DNA of 64,000 nt, taken from positions 186,001 to 250,000 of the forward strand of contig NZ_QJRF01000074.1 of the NCBI RefSeq assembly GCF_013393345.1, in the 5' to 3' direction. Positions 45,938 to 58,234 of the stretch are shown in pieces. The translations under genes and the position numbers were made by a program. Every line of letters starts with the position of its first letter. The stretch's first letter is position 1. The notes beneath the pieces were generated by a model, which was not told the origin of the DNA, did not search any database, and saw only the letters and a list, made by a program, of their open reading frames with translations. This DNA comes from Pseudomonas taiwanensis. GTDB taxonomy: Bacteria > Pseudomonadota > Gammaproteobacteria > Pseudomonadales > Pseudomonadaceae.

Positions 45938-46516
45938 ATGGGCCGTCCCTCCCGCAAAGACGACATTCTCCAGGCCGCCCTGGCCTGCTTCGGCGAACAG
46001 GGGGTGGATGCCACCACCATCGAGATGATTCGCGACCGCTCAGGTGCCAGCATCGGCAGCCTCTACCACCACTTCGGCAACAAGGAGCGGATCATCGCCG
46101 CGCTCTACCTCGAAGGGGTAAGCGGCTATGCGCGACTGCTGGAAGCAGGTTTCGCCAGGGTGGACAGTGCCGAGGGGTGCATCAAGCTGCTGGTGGGCTG
46201 CTATGTTGATTGGGTGCTGGCGAACCCGGACTGGGCGCGTTTCATCCTGCATAGCCGGGGGAGGGTGGAGGCGAGTGAGCTGGGTGAGCAGCTCCGCGAA
46301 ACCAATCGCCTGCACCACGGGCGCATCGATGAGGTCCTGCGGCCATACCGCGAATCAGGTGCCTATCGTGAGATGCCTCGCGATTGCTTCGTTTCAGTCG
46401 TCATCGGCCCGGTCCAGGACTTCACTCGCAACTGGCTGGCCGGACGCACGCGCACGAGCCTGGCTGATTGCCGCGAGCTGTTCATGCAGGTGGCGTGGGA
46501 TGCGGTTCGTGCGTAG
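45938..46516 (+). CDS. TetR-family transcriptional regulator
   Basis: The 192-residue repressor has an N-terminal helix-turn-helix (ILQAALACFGEQGVDATTIEMI, then GASIGSLYHHFGNKERIIAALY) and a helical C-terminal ligand-binding domain. It is divergent from the alpha/beta hydrolase gene, and the two 17-bp palindromes just upstream of it are the probable operators, giving autoregulation. Ligand unknown. Confidence 0.93.
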   Translation: MGRPSRKDDILQAALACFGEQGVDATTIEMIRDRSGASIGSLYHHFGNKERIIAALYLEGVSGYARLLEAGFARVDSAEGCIKLLVGCYVDWVLANPDWARFILHSRGRVEASELGEQLRETNRLHHGRIDEVLRPYRESGAYREMPRDCFVSVVIGPVQDFTRNWLAGRTRTSLADCRELFMQVAWDAVRA

Positions 46517-46536
46517 TTCATGGGGGTGATTCACTT

Positions 46537-46706
46537 GTGGGAGCGAATTTATTCGCGAATGAATTGGCTATGTCTGCGTTAGCTGTTGCCAGCATTCAAC
46601 AGTCGGTCCAGGCGCCTTGTAGGAGCTAGCTTGCTAGCGAAAAGGAGCCATTCGCTGGCAAGCCAGCTCCTACGGGTGCGGACACAGCCAATGAATTCGC
46701 TCCCAC
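46537..46706. repeat. Nested inverted-repeat (BIME-like) cluster
   Basis: The outer arms are gtgggagcgaatt near 46537 and its reverse complement ending at 46706, interrupted on the left by a short palindromic insert. The inner arms are 46619-46640 and 46652-46673, which match in 20 of 22 positions. The GTAGGAGC/GTGGGAGC ends are typical of Pseudomonas REP units. The region 46517-46755 holds no gene. Confidence 0.85.
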
Positions 46707-46713
46707 TGCCCAA

Positions 46714-46743
46714 CAAAAAGCCCCGCAATTGCGGGGCTTTTTG
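46714..46743. terminator. Terminator between the repeat cluster and the DUF934 gene
   Basis: A perfect 30-base palindrome with A5 and T5 flanks (46714-46728, 46729-46743) is an efficient bidirectional terminator. It ends the minus-strand cysI-DUF934 transcript. Confidence 0.92.
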
Positions 46744-46755
46744 TGGGTGCATCAC

Positions 46756-47256
46756 TCAGGCCGTGCGGCGGCGGAACAGCGGCAGGGGCTGGTCGCTGGA
46801 CGCCTGATAGACCTCGGAGAACTCTTCGAAGGCCTTGAGGGCGTCCTCTGGATCCTTGTCCGCGCGCAGGGCGAAAGCGTCGAAACCGCAACGCTTGAGG
46901 GCCCAGAGCTGGTCGCGCAGTACATCGCCGATGGCGCGCACTTCGCCTTTGTAGTCATAGCGCTGGCGCAGCAGGTAGGCGGTGGAGGAGTGACGGCCGT
47001 CGGTGAACGCCGGGAAGTTCAGGGCGATGACCTGGAAGTGCTCCAGATCACCGGCGATTTCCTCGATTTCCTCGTCGCTGTCCAGCCAGACACCCAGGCC
47101 ACCATCGCGGGCTTTCAGGGCGTGGGCGTGATCGCGCCAGAGCGCCAGCGGGATGATGATGTCGTCGCAGTTGGGAATGCCGTCCAGGGTCGAGTCCTTG
47201 GCCAGCAGGTGCCAGGTTTCGTCGATCACCTGGCCGTTCTTAATGATTCGCTGCAT
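46756..47256 (-). CDS. DUF934-family sulfite reductase-associated protein
   Basis: The 166-residue soluble protein belongs to DUF934. It starts MQRIIKNGQVIDETW and contains LALNFPAFTDGR-like and RQRYDYKGEVRAIGDVLRDQL segments, the latter characteristic. DUF934 genes sit next to cysI in Pseudomonas and related bacteria and are annotated as sulfite-reduction associated, though the biochemical role is not established. The start overlaps the cysI end by 17 bases, so the pair is translated together. Confidence 0.92.
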   Translation of the reverse strand: MQRIIKNGQVIDETWHLLAKDSTLDGIPNCDDIIIPLALWRDHAHALKARDGGLGVWLDSDEEIEEIAGDLEHFQVIALNFPAFTDGRHSSTAYLLRQRYDYKGEVRAIGDVLRDQLWALKRCGFDAFALRADKDPEDALKAFEEFSEVYQASSDQPLPLFRRRTA

Positions 47257-48898
47257 AAACGCGCTCCTTGAACGGATCGATACCGATACGGCGGAAGGTG
47301 TCGAGGAATTGCTCGTCCTCGGTGCGCTGTTCCACGTAGACCTTGATGATCTTCTCGATCACATCGGCCATTTCGTCCTGGGCGAAGGACGGGCCGAGGA
47401 TCTGCGCCAGGCTGGCGTCACGGCCGGCACTGCCGCCGAGGGAAACCTGATAGAACTCCTGGCCTTTCTTGTCCACGCCGAGAATGCCGATGTGGCCGAC
47501 ATGGTGGTGGCCGCAGGCGTTCATGCAGCCGGAGATGTTCAGGTCCAGGTTGCCGATGTCGAACAGGTAGTCCAGGTCATCGAAGCGACGCTGGATGGCT
47601 TCGGCCACCGGGATCGACTTGGCGTTGGCCAGGGAGCAGAAGTCACCGCCCGGGCAGCAGATGATGTCGGTCAGCAGGCCTACGTTCGGGGTGGCGAAGC
47701 CGAGCTCGCGCAGTTCGCCCCACAGGGTGAAGAGTTGGGACTGCTCGACATCCGCGAGGATGATGTTCTGGTTATGGCTGTTGCGCACTTCACCGAAGCT
47801 GTAGCGATCGGCCAGGTCGGCGATGGCGTCCAGTTGCTTGTCGGTGACGTCGCCCGGGGCTACGCCAGTGGGCTTGAGCGACAGGGTCACAGCCACGTAG
47901 CCGGGCTTTTTGTGGGCCACGACGTTACGGGTGCGCCAGCGGCCGAAGCCGGGATGCTCGGCATCCAGGGTGGCGAGGGCGGCGTCCTGGTCTTCCAGTG
48001 CCTTGTAGGTCGGATCGACGAAGTGCTTGGCGACGCGGGCCACTTCGGCTTCGGTCAGGGTGGTAGGACCGTCTTTCAGGTTGGCCCACTCGGCATTCAC
48101 GCGCTCGGCGAAGACTTCCGGGGTGAGTGCCTTGACCAGGATCTTGATACGCGCCTTGTACTTGTTGTCGCGGCGGCCATAGCGGTTGTACACCCGCAGG
48201 ATGGCGTCGAGGTAGCTGATCAGGTGCTGCCAGGGCAGGAACTCATTGATGAAGCTGCCCACGATCGGGGTACGGCCCAAGCCGCCGCCGACGGATACAC
48301 GGAAGCCCAGCTCGCCGGCAGCGTTCTGTACCGCTTCCAGGCCGATGTCATGAACTTCGATAGCGGCGCGGTCGCTGACGGCGCCATTGACGGCGATCTT
48401 GAATTTGCGCGGCAGGTGGGAGAATTCCGGGTGGAACGTCGACCACTGGCGGATGATCTCGCACCAGGGGCGCGGATCGACGAGTTCGTCACGGGCGACG
48501 CCGGCGAACTGGTCGGTGGTGGTGTTGCGGATGCAGTTGCCGCTGGTCTGGATGGCATGCATTTGCACGGTGGCCAGCTCGGCGAGAATTTCCGGCACAT
48601 CTTCCAGCTCCGGCCAGTTGTACTGGACGTTCTGGCGCGTGCTGATGTGGGCGTAGCCCTTGTCGTAGTCGCGAGCGATCTGCGCCAGCTTACGCACCTG
48701 GACCGAAGAGAGCAGGCCATAAGGCACGGCAACGCGCAGCATCGGCGCGAAGCGCTGGATGTACAGGCCGTTCTGCAGGCGCAGCGGGCGGAATTCTTCC
48801 CCCGAAAGCGCGCCTTCCAGATAGCGGCGGGTCTGATCGCGGAACTGCTTGACGCGGTCCTCGACGATCCGTTGATCGTACTCGTCGTATACGTACAT
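47240..48898 (-). CDS. cysI: Nitrite/sulfite reductase hemoprotein CysI
   Basis: CysI reduces sulfite to sulfide in sulfur assimilation, using siroheme coupled to a [4Fe-4S] cluster. The 552-residue product has the paired half-domains of the family and the cluster/siroheme Cys in CCPGGDFC and CMNACGHHH. It begins MYVYDEYDQRIV. The ATG at 48898 has AGGAC upstream; the frame runs on to 48997 without support. No flavoprotein subunit gene is adjacent, which fits the ferredoxin- or other-donor type. Nitrite reductase activity is the alternative, but genomic context favours sulfite. Confidence 0.94.
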   Translation of the reverse strand: MYVYDEYDQRIVEDRVKQFRDQTRRYLEGALSGEEFRPLRLQNGLYIQRFAPMLRVAVPYGLLSSVQVRKLAQIARDYDKGYAHISTRQNVQYNWPELEDVPEILAELATVQMHAIQTSGNCIRNTTTDQFAGVARDELVDPRPWCEIIRQWSTFHPEFSHLPRKFKIAVNGAVSDRAAIEVHDIGLEAVQNAAGELGFRVSVGGGLGRTPIVGSFINEFLPWQHLISYLDAILRVYNRYGRRDNKYKARIKILVKALTPEVFAERVNAEWANLKDGPTTLTEAEVARVAKHFVDPTYKALEDQDAALATLDAEHPGFGRWRTRNVVAHKKPGYVAVTLSLKPTGVAPGDVTDKQLDAIADLADRYSFGEVRNSHNQNIILADVEQSQLFTLWGELRELGFATPNVGLLTDIICCPGGDFCSLANAKSIPVAEAIQRRFDDLDYLFDIGNLDLNISGCMNACGHHHVGHIGILGVDKKGQEFYQVSLGGSAGRDASLAQILGPSFAQDEMADVIEKIIKVYVEQRTEDEQFLDTFRRIGIDPFKERVYAANH

Positions 48899-49135
48899 GA
48901 AATGTCCTGTTATCAGGCTGTTTACAGCTTTTCTGCGCGCACGGCCGCGCACTCCCCGCGGAGCCGGAGGAAGATACCAGTTCGGGGTTATGCGCAAAAG
49001 TGATGTTTGAGTATATGTAAAGAACCAAAAGTTATTGCTTTGGGAGGGTGCATAACCCTTCGGCTTGAGCCGCCGCAGGGGGTGGTCTTTACTCGTTGTG
49101 CAAGCCGCCTATAACCACAACAAATGGGGGACGCC

Positions 49136-49249
49136 ATGACCGATCATTCCGAGGACTCCAGCCGCGACAGCAAGGTTGATGCCTGGGCCATCTTTTTCCT
49201 GATTCTGATCGCCGTTTCCACTGCTGTTTTCTGGGTCAGCCACCAATAA
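49136..49249 (+). CDS. Small single-span membrane protein (37 residues)
   Basis: ATG at 49136 follows a GGGGG ribosome-binding site and opens a frame of 37 codons. The peptide has an acidic, polar start (MTDHSEDSSRDSKVD) and one hydrophobic helix (AWAIFFLILIAVSTAVFWV). It is too short for usual gene finders. It stands divergent from cysI, with its own upstream region at 48899-49135, and a GC hairpin follows. Function unknown; the clean start site and helix argue for a real gene. Confidence 0.6.
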   Translation: MTDHSEDSSRDSKVDAWAIFFLILIAVSTAVFWVSHQ

Positions 49250-49258
49250 ATGATGCGC

Positions 49259-49288
49259 GAAGCGGGCCGGCGAGAGTCGGCCCGCTTC
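49259..49288 (+). terminator. Hairpin after the small membrane protein gene
   Basis: gaagcgggcc/ggcccgcttc (49259-49268, 49279-49288) forms a 10-bp stem with a 10-base loop. It lacks a T-run, so it may only slow transcription before the downstream binding-protein gene. Confidence 0.5.
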
Positions 49289-49351
49289 GTCGCGTCCGAT
49301 TGCCCTGCAAGAAGTGGTTATACTTCGCCGCTGCTTTTTCAGGGTGATCGA

Positions 49352-50437
49352 ATGAAAGGTCGCTACTCCTCTCTTCTTCTTGGCTTCTGCCTGGTGTTCA
49401 GTCAGTCGCTGAGCGCCGCTTCCGTGGTGTTTCTCAATCCCGGTCGGACCAACGAACCCTTCTGGGTCAGCTATGTGCAGTTCATGCAGGCCGCCGCCCG
49501 CGACCTGGGCATGGATCTCGAGGTCCGCTACGCCGAGCGCGACCTGAACCGGATGCTCGATCAGGCTCGCGAAGTGCTGCAGGGCGAGAAGCGGCCTGAT
49601 TACCTCCTGTTCGTCAACGAACAATACGCGGGGCCGGAAATCCTGCGCCTGGCTCGCGGTAGCGGGGTCAAGCTGTTCTCGGTGAACAGCAACCTCACCC
49701 CCGACCAGCAGACGCTCACCGGCGGTACCCGGGAGCGCTACCCCGACTGGATCGGCAGCATGGTCGCGAATGATGAGGAAGCCGGCTACCTGATGGCGCG
49801 CACGCTGCTGGACCTGCAGGCGCAGCGCGCACCCGGTCAGCCTTTCGATGTGCTGGCATTTTCCGGTGTGAAGCAGACACCCGCCGCCCAGCTACGCGAG
49901 CAAGGCCTGATGCGTGCCCTGGCTGAGGTCCCCAATGCCCACCTGCGGCAACTGGTCTACAGCGAATGGAATCGCGAACGTGCCCACGCGCAGGCGCTGC
50001 AATTGTTCCAGCGCTACCCCGAAGTGAAGGTGGTGTGGTCGGCCAACGATGAGATGGCCTTCGGCGCAATGCAGGCTGCCACTGAGCTTGGGCATACGCC
50101 TGGAAAGGATGTGGTGTTCTCCGCCCTGAACAATTCCACGGAAGTCCTGCACACCTATCTCGATGGAAAGATCAGCGCGCTGGTCAGTGGCCACTTCACC
50201 CTGGGTGGCTGGGCCATGGTGCTGATCCACGACTATGACGCCGGGCTGGATTTCGCCAGGCACGGTGGCAAGGACCGGGAAGTGCGGTTGTTCATGTCGC
50301 TTGATCGGAACCGGGCGACACGCCTGCTACGGCATTTCGAGCGGCAAGGCTTCGACCTCGATTTCCGCAAGTTCAGCCTGGTCGGCAAGAAGGGAGCCGG
50401 CGCGTATCGATTCTCCCTCGAGCCGCTGATCGACTGA
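49352..50437 (+). CDS. Periplasmic sugar-type solute-binding protein, orphan
   Basis: The 361-residue protein has a signal peptide (LLLGFCLVFSQSLSAAS) and the type I periplasmic-binding fold (RbsB/LacI-like). Its opening VVFLNPGRTNEPFWVSYVQFM, VNEQYAGPEI and VVWSANDEMAFGAMQAA are family-typical. No permease or ATPase gene adjoins it, so it may serve a distant transporter or act as a sensor partner. The ATG at 49352 is used; the frame is open to 49250. It converges on the DUF2970 gene with only 3 bases between. Confidence 0.88.
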   Translation: MKGRYSSLLLGFCLVFSQSLSAASVVFLNPGRTNEPFWVSYVQFMQAAARDLGMDLEVRYAERDLNRMLDQAREVLQGEKRPDYLLFVNEQYAGPEILRLARGSGVKLFSVNSNLTPDQQTLTGGTRERYPDWIGSMVANDEEAGYLMARTLLDLQAQRAPGQPFDVLAFSGVKQTPAAQLREQGLMRALAEVPNAHLRQLVYSEWNRERAHAQALQLFQRYPEVKVVWSANDEMAFGAMQAATELGHTPGKDVVFSALNNSTEVLHTYLDGKISALVSGHFTLGGWAMVLIHDYDAGLDFARHGGKDREVRLFMSLDRNRATRLLRHFERQGFDLDFRKFSLVGKKGAGAYRFSLEPLID

Positions 50438-50440
50438 GGC

Positions 50441-50659
50441 TCAGATGCCCGCGAAGTGAAGTATCAGCTTCACCAGCCCATACAGCACCAGCACGAATAT
50501 CGCCGTGAAAAGCACGCCCAGGATGATGAAATGGCTGGGCTTGCCACGGCTGAAGTCGCGAGCGCGATTCTTCCCGCTCTGCACGCCAAAGGCCGCAGCC
50601 AGTACGCTTTGCAGCATTTCACGGAAAGTCAGGGGTTGATCGTGGTTCTTGTCGTCCAT
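50441..50659 (-). CDS. DUF2970 small membrane protein
   Basis: The 72-residue product begins MDDKNHDQPLTFREML and contains SVLAAAFGVQSGKNRARDF, the DUF2970 signature, followed by one C-terminal membrane segment. Function unknown. The ATG has a near-perfect AGGAGGTG site. It lies 49 bases downstream of the RlmN-like gene on the same strand. Confidence 0.92.
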   Translation of the reverse strand: MDDKNHDQPLTFREMLQSVLAAAFGVQSGKNRARDFSRGKPSHFIILGVLFTAIFVLVLYGLVKLILHFAGI

Positions 50660-50708
50660 GGAGCACCTCCTGGCCTGAGCTTAGCTCGTTGGCCCGGAAT
50701 TGCCGGCT

Positions 50709-51749
50709 TCAGGGCGCAGTGCGGTGCAGGCGACGCGTGTTGACCAGTTCCACGGCGCGGGCGCGTAGCTGACCGCAACCGCCCTCGACATCCTGTCCGG
50801 CGGAGTTGCGGACCTTGGTAAGTACGCCGCGGCTGTGCAGGTAGCGCACGATCTGCACGATACGGTCGCCGTCCGGACGCTGGTACTCGTCCGCGTCCAG
50901 GCTGTTGTAGGGGATGAGGTTCAGCACCGCGTATTTGCCCTTGAGCAGGCGCAGGATGCCGTCCATTTCGTCCTGGCTGTCGTTGATGCCCTTGAGCAAC
51001 GTCCATTGGTACTGGATCGGGTAGCCAATAGTGCGGGCGTAGCCTTCGCCCAGCTCCACCAATTCGTCCGGCGTGATGCGCGGCGCCTTGGGCAACAGCT
51101 GCTCGCGCAGGTCGGCGCGGGTGGTATGCAACGACAGGGCAAGGGCCGGCTTGACCCGCTCGCGAGGCAGGCGCTCGAAGACGCGCATGTCGCCCACGGT
51201 GGAAAACACCAGATTCTTGTGGCCGATGCCGCCGTCGGTGCCCAACAGGTCGATGGCTTCCAGCACGTTCTCCAGGTTGTGGGCCGGTTCGCCCATGCCC
51301 ATGAACACCACCTTCTTCACTGGCCGGAAGCGGCGGGCGAGGGCGACCTGGGCGACGATCTCGGCACTGCCCACCTGGCGCAGCAAGCCGCTCTTGCCCG
51401 TCATGCAGAACACGCAACCCACTGCGCAACCCACCTGGGTGGAGACGCAGAGTCCGTCGCGGGGCAGCAGCACGCTTTCCACCATCTGGCCATCGCCAAG
51501 CGTCACCAGCAGGCGAGCTGAACCGTCGGTCCCGGGGTGCTGAGAATCCAGACGCACCAAAGCGTCCAACTGTTCGGCCAGCGCCGGCAGGCCATCACGG
51601 ACGCTCAGGGGCAGGAAGTTTTCAGTGTGTTGGCGCCGGGTGCCGGCATCCAGGGGCTTGCCTTGCAGCCAGGCACGCACCACCCGTCCACGGTGGACGG
51701 GGAGGGCGCCGAGGTCGGCCAGGTGCTGGTGGATATCACTGATACGCAT
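50709..51749 (-). CDS. RlmN-like radical-SAM RNA methyltransferase
   Basis: The 346-residue protein belongs to the RlmN/Cfr radical-SAM family that methylates adenosine C2 or C8 in RNA. The [4Fe-4S]-binding motif is Cys108, Cys112 and Cys115 (CAVGCVFC), and GMGEPAHNLENV and QYQWTLLKGIND follow. A C-terminal GGCGQLRA contains the Cys that carries the methyl in RlmN. It is shorter than canonical RlmN and lies away from ndk and pilF, so it is probably a second paralogue of unknown RNA target. Divergence in the N-terminal helical domain is consistent with this. Confidence 0.88.
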   Translation of the reverse strand: MRISDIHQHLADLGALPVHRGRVVRAWLQGKPLDAGTRRQHTENFLPLSVRDGLPALAEQLDALVRLDSQHPGTDGSARLLVTLGDGQMVESVLLPRDGLCVSTQVGCAVGCVFCMTGKSGLLRQVGSAEIVAQVALARRFRPVKKVVFMGMGEPAHNLENVLEAIDLLGTDGGIGHKNLVFSTVGDMRVFERLPRERVKPALALSLHTTRADLREQLLPKAPRITPDELVELGEGYARTIGYPIQYQWTLLKGINDSQDEMDGILRLLKGKYAVLNLIPYNSLDADEYQRPDGDRIVQIVRYLHSRGVLTKVRNSAGQDVEGGCGQLRARAVELVNTRRLHRTAP

Positions 51750-51815
51750 GGGGCGCGCATCCTACCACTGTCCCCGAAACCCTGGCAGACCCACCAGGCG
51801 CCCGGTTTCAGGACT

Positions 51816-52424
51816 TCAGGGAGCCTCTACGCTGATGGCGAATGCGGAGGTCATCCGGATGACCACTTCCTGGTTGAGGTAGGACGGCTTGAGCTCGATG
51901 TCGGGGCGCACTCTCACGACCTTGCGCGTGCCATCGTCGAACTCAAGGGTGGCCGTGTGCTGCGTGGTGTCGATCGCCTTGACCACCGCCGTGACTTCCA
52001 CGGTATTGGCCGCCAGCATGCCCGGCTTGTCGCCTTCGGGTGCGGTTGCCACCAGGCCCGCAGCGCCGTCCTCATGGGACTCATTGGGTGCACGCAGCTG
52101 GATGACGCGCTCGTGGGTCACCACCGCATTGACCCGGTCGCCGACTTTCAGCTGCGGGAAATTGCGCATTTCCGGCACCGCGTTGAAGGTCTGGCGATTG
52201 CCCTTGTCGTCTTCGAGGGTAAAGGTCCGTTTCTGATGATCGATGGCAGTGACGACCGCCGAGACTCGTTCCGTCTCGGTGACGACGCTACCGGGTACAC
52301 CCTGGGCGTAGGCTTCACCTGTGCTGGTCGTCGCTTCCAGGCCATCGTTCTCGGCATGGCTGCTGCAACCCGCGAGCAGGCTGATTGTCATCACGAGCGC
52401 AGGGATGTGGCGGGAATGGGGCAT
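51816..52424 (-). CDS. Predicted lipoprotein of unknown function
   Basis: The 202-residue product has a lipoprotein signal ending LLAGC. The mature part contains two similar beta-rich repeats, each with a VTAIDHQKRTFTLE-like stretch (VVTAIDHQKRTFTLEDDKGN and VVKAIDTTQHTATLEFDDG). This suggests duplication of a small barrel domain. The ATG at 52424 has AAGGTGG upstream. No function recognised. It precedes the RlmN-like gene on the same strand by 66 bases. Confidence 0.82.
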   Translation of the reverse strand: MPHSRHIPALVMTISLLAGCSSHAENDGLEATTSTGEAYAQGVPGSVVTETERVSAVVTAIDHQKRTFTLEDDKGNRQTFNAVPEMRNFPQLKVGDRVNAVVTHERVIQLRAPNESHEDGAAGLVATAPEGDKPGMLAANTVEVTAVVKAIDTTQHTATLEFDDGTRKVVRVRPDIELKPSYLNQEVVIRMTSAFAISVEAP

Positions 52425-52596
52425 ATCGTGTCCACCTTGTCTATCGGGTTCCATGTGGGTTGGATGCGCGGCTGGTGGTCGTCCATCTTCATCCGGGCAT
52501 CCCGCCTGGTCGGCTTATTCAGCGTAGGCGAGGCGGCGACATTTGCCTCCGTGGTATTCTGGCGCGCTGTTCGATCCAGTGATCCAGGAGCTGTAA

Positions 52597-52887
52597 ATGA
52601 AGTTCATCCATCAACGCGAGCACCTCAACGAGGGAGACCTGGTCGTCATCCAGTGCTCGCAGACCTGCAACATCCGCCTGATGAACGATGCGAACTTCCG
52701 CAGCTTCAAGAATGGTGCCCGCCACAATTACATCGGCGGCGCGTTCGATCGCTTCCCGGCAAAGATCGTGGTCCCCAGCAGCGGCTTCTGGAACGTCACC
52801 CTCGACACCGTCAGCCGCCGTGCCATCAGCGTAACGCGGAAGCCCAACTTCGAGTGGTCGATCAAGTTTGTGAGGCGTACCAAGTAG
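52597..52887 (+). CDS. DUF1883-family protein
   Basis: The 96-residue protein belongs to DUF1883. It opens MKFIHQREHLNEGDLVVI, and NIRLMNDANFRSFKNG and GGAFDRFPAKI follow. The family is small, soluble and often tied to ligand-binding or TIR-linked proteins, but its role is unknown. A divergent gap of 172 bases separates it from the lipoprotein gene. It ends 25 bases from the convergent FAD-protein gene. Confidence 0.88.
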   Translation: MKFIHQREHLNEGDLVVIQCSQTCNIRLMNDANFRSFKNGARHNYIGGAFDRFPAKIVVPSSGFWNVTLDTVSRRAISVTRKPNFEWSIKFVRRTK

Positions 52888-52912
52888 CACCTCTAATGCT
52901 CGCCAGGCCGGC

Positions 52913-54298
52913 CTAATGGGGCTGATCTGCGTTCAGCAGTAATTCTGCAAGCCTGGCCGCGTGCTGCCGCAGTTCTGGCACCGCGGTCGCTTCCCAGTAG
53001 CGGGCACGAAGCATGGGGCTCAGCAGGAACAGGCGTTCGTGAGCGGCCTTGTCCCTGCCGACCAGGCGATACTCCGCAGTGGCCTCTACGCCCAACCCCT
53101 CATCGTCGCGTCGCAAATCGCCGCGGGCATGCAAGTTGTTCAGTAGCGGCTCATCCAGCTTTGCCAGGTCACTGCAAGGCCCCGTGCAATTGATGATGTG
53201 ATCGACCTCGAAGCGCTTCTCCTGCTGCTTTCCACGCAACTTCAAATCCAGTATCAGCGCTTGGTCGGAGATATTCGCCGCGTTCACGCACCCGGCGTTC
53301 ACCTCCAGATGGCGCTGCTGAAGCATCGCTTCGATCCGTGCGGCAATGTTCGGCGCCGCCCTGTGCCGATGGACTTCCCAATAAGGCTGCAGGTGACGCA
53401 GAAAACGTCTTCGCTCGTTGCATCCCAACTGCTGCCAAAGCGCTGGCGTTGCAGGGCGCAGGGCCGCGACCACGTCACGCCAGTCGAAGCCATCACGTTG
53501 TGCTTCACGCACGAACGCGCGGATGCCGGACAGCAGGTGTCTCGTCCTGGTCTGTTGGAGAAGCGAGTCGGGTACCGCCGGAAGCGTCGGGGATTCCAGG
53601 TTGGCGCGATGGGCCTGAGGCAAGAGCGCTCGCCGTGAATATGCATGCAGCGGGCCTTGGTGGCCCTGGTCCTGGAGGGCCAGGGCCACGTCGAGCATGG
53701 TGAGCCCAGTGCCGACCAGCAAGACCCGTGCATCCCGCTGGATGGGCTCGAGCGCACGGGGCAGCCAGGGGTCGCGAATGAACCGCGGGTCTGTCGCTAT
53801 GCCCGCAAGCGAGGCGGGGACTGCCGGGGCGAAGTTACCGGTGGCGATGACAGCCTGAGTTCCCTCCAGGATGCGACCATCCAGCAGCTTCAGGACCACC
53901 TTGTCGGGAGTTGTGTCGATATCGATGACCTGGGCTTCAACGTGCTCGAACGTAATCGCCGGGGCCTTGCGGGAAATGGCCTCCGCGAGGCGCTGCTCCA
54001 GATAGTCGCCATAGAGGCTGCGGGGCAGAAAGTCACCCGCGCGCGCTTCGGGAAACCTTGATGTCGCGTAAAGGAGAAAGTCGTCGGGGCGATCCGGGAA
54101 CAGGCTCATTCGACCTGCTGGAACGTTAAGGAAGTGGCTGTCAGATCGAGTGCCGTAGGCCAGGCCCCTTGCCAGCCGTCCGGAGCGATTGATCAGCTGC
54201 ACATGCAGCGGCCCTTTTGCGTGACGCAGCAATTGGACCGCCAGCGTTGCCCCACAGAATCCGCTGCCAATGATGCTGATGTGCTGATGCACTCTCAT
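52913..54298 (-). CDS. FAD/NAD(P)-binding protein, probable oxidoreductase
   Basis: The 461-residue protein has an N-terminal Rossmann motif ISIIGSGFCGATLA, with an FAD-type RLARGLAYG and a second nucleotide site VLLVGTGLTMLDVA. It belongs to the FAD/NAD(P)-binding family that includes hydroxyacylglutathione-unrelated HcaD-like proteins of unclear activity. The ATG at 54298 has GGGGG just upstream; the frame extends to a TTG at 54307. It follows metH on the same strand, but a hairpin at 54327-54355 probably separates their transcripts. Confidence 0.82.
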   Translation of the reverse strand: MRVHQHISIIGSGFCGATLAVQLLRHAKGPLHVQLINRSGRLARGLAYGTRSDSHFLNVPAGRMSLFPDRPDDFLLYATSRFPEARAGDFLPRSLYGDYLEQRLAEAISRKAPAITFEHVEAQVIDIDTTPDKVVLKLLDGRILEGTQAVIATGNFAPAVPASLAGIATDPRFIRDPWLPRALEPIQRDARVLLVGTGLTMLDVALALQDQGHQGPLHAYSRRALLPQAHRANLESPTLPAVPDSLLQQTRTRHLLSGIRAFVREAQRDGFDWRDVVAALRPATPALWQQLGCNERRRFLRHLQPYWEVHRHRAAPNIAARIEAMLQQRHLEVNAGCVNAANISDQALILDLKLRGKQQEKRFEVDHIINCTGPCSDLAKLDEPLLNNLHARGDLRRDDEGLGVEATAEYRLVGRDKAAHERLFLLSPMLRARYWEATAVPELRQHAARLAELLLNADQPH

Positions 54299-54326
54299 GC
54301 CCCCCAATGCGGCCTGCGACCGCGTT

Positions 54327-54355
54327 CGTTGCGACGGACCTGATCCGTCGCAACG
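54327..54355 (-). terminator. Hairpin after metH
   Basis: A perfect 12-bp stem cgttgcgacgga/tccgtcgcaacg (54327-54338, 54344-54355) with a 5-base loop starts just beyond the metH stop in the minus direction. There is no strong U-tract. Confidence 0.6.
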
Positions 54356-54369
54356 GGGCAGTGCGTGCC

Positions 54370-58062
<3,693 letters not shown>

Positions 58063-58234
58063 GGGAACTACCTGAGGGGTGGCGTGAACAAAGGCGAGGA
58101 TGATAGCAAAACCTTAGTATTTTTTAGCTTGCTCGCCGTTTTCATGAATTTTGCTCATGTTGGCGAGGGGGCGGTTCGCCGACCTGTCCCGTAAGTCAGT
58201 AGAATCCGCCCATTTGCTCCTCATGGATCGAGTC

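Noticed and set aside
58063-58234. Possible cobalamin or SAM/SAH riboswitch ahead of metH
   Set aside because: The gap is short and no B12-box, SAM-I or SAH-type core could be found by eye.
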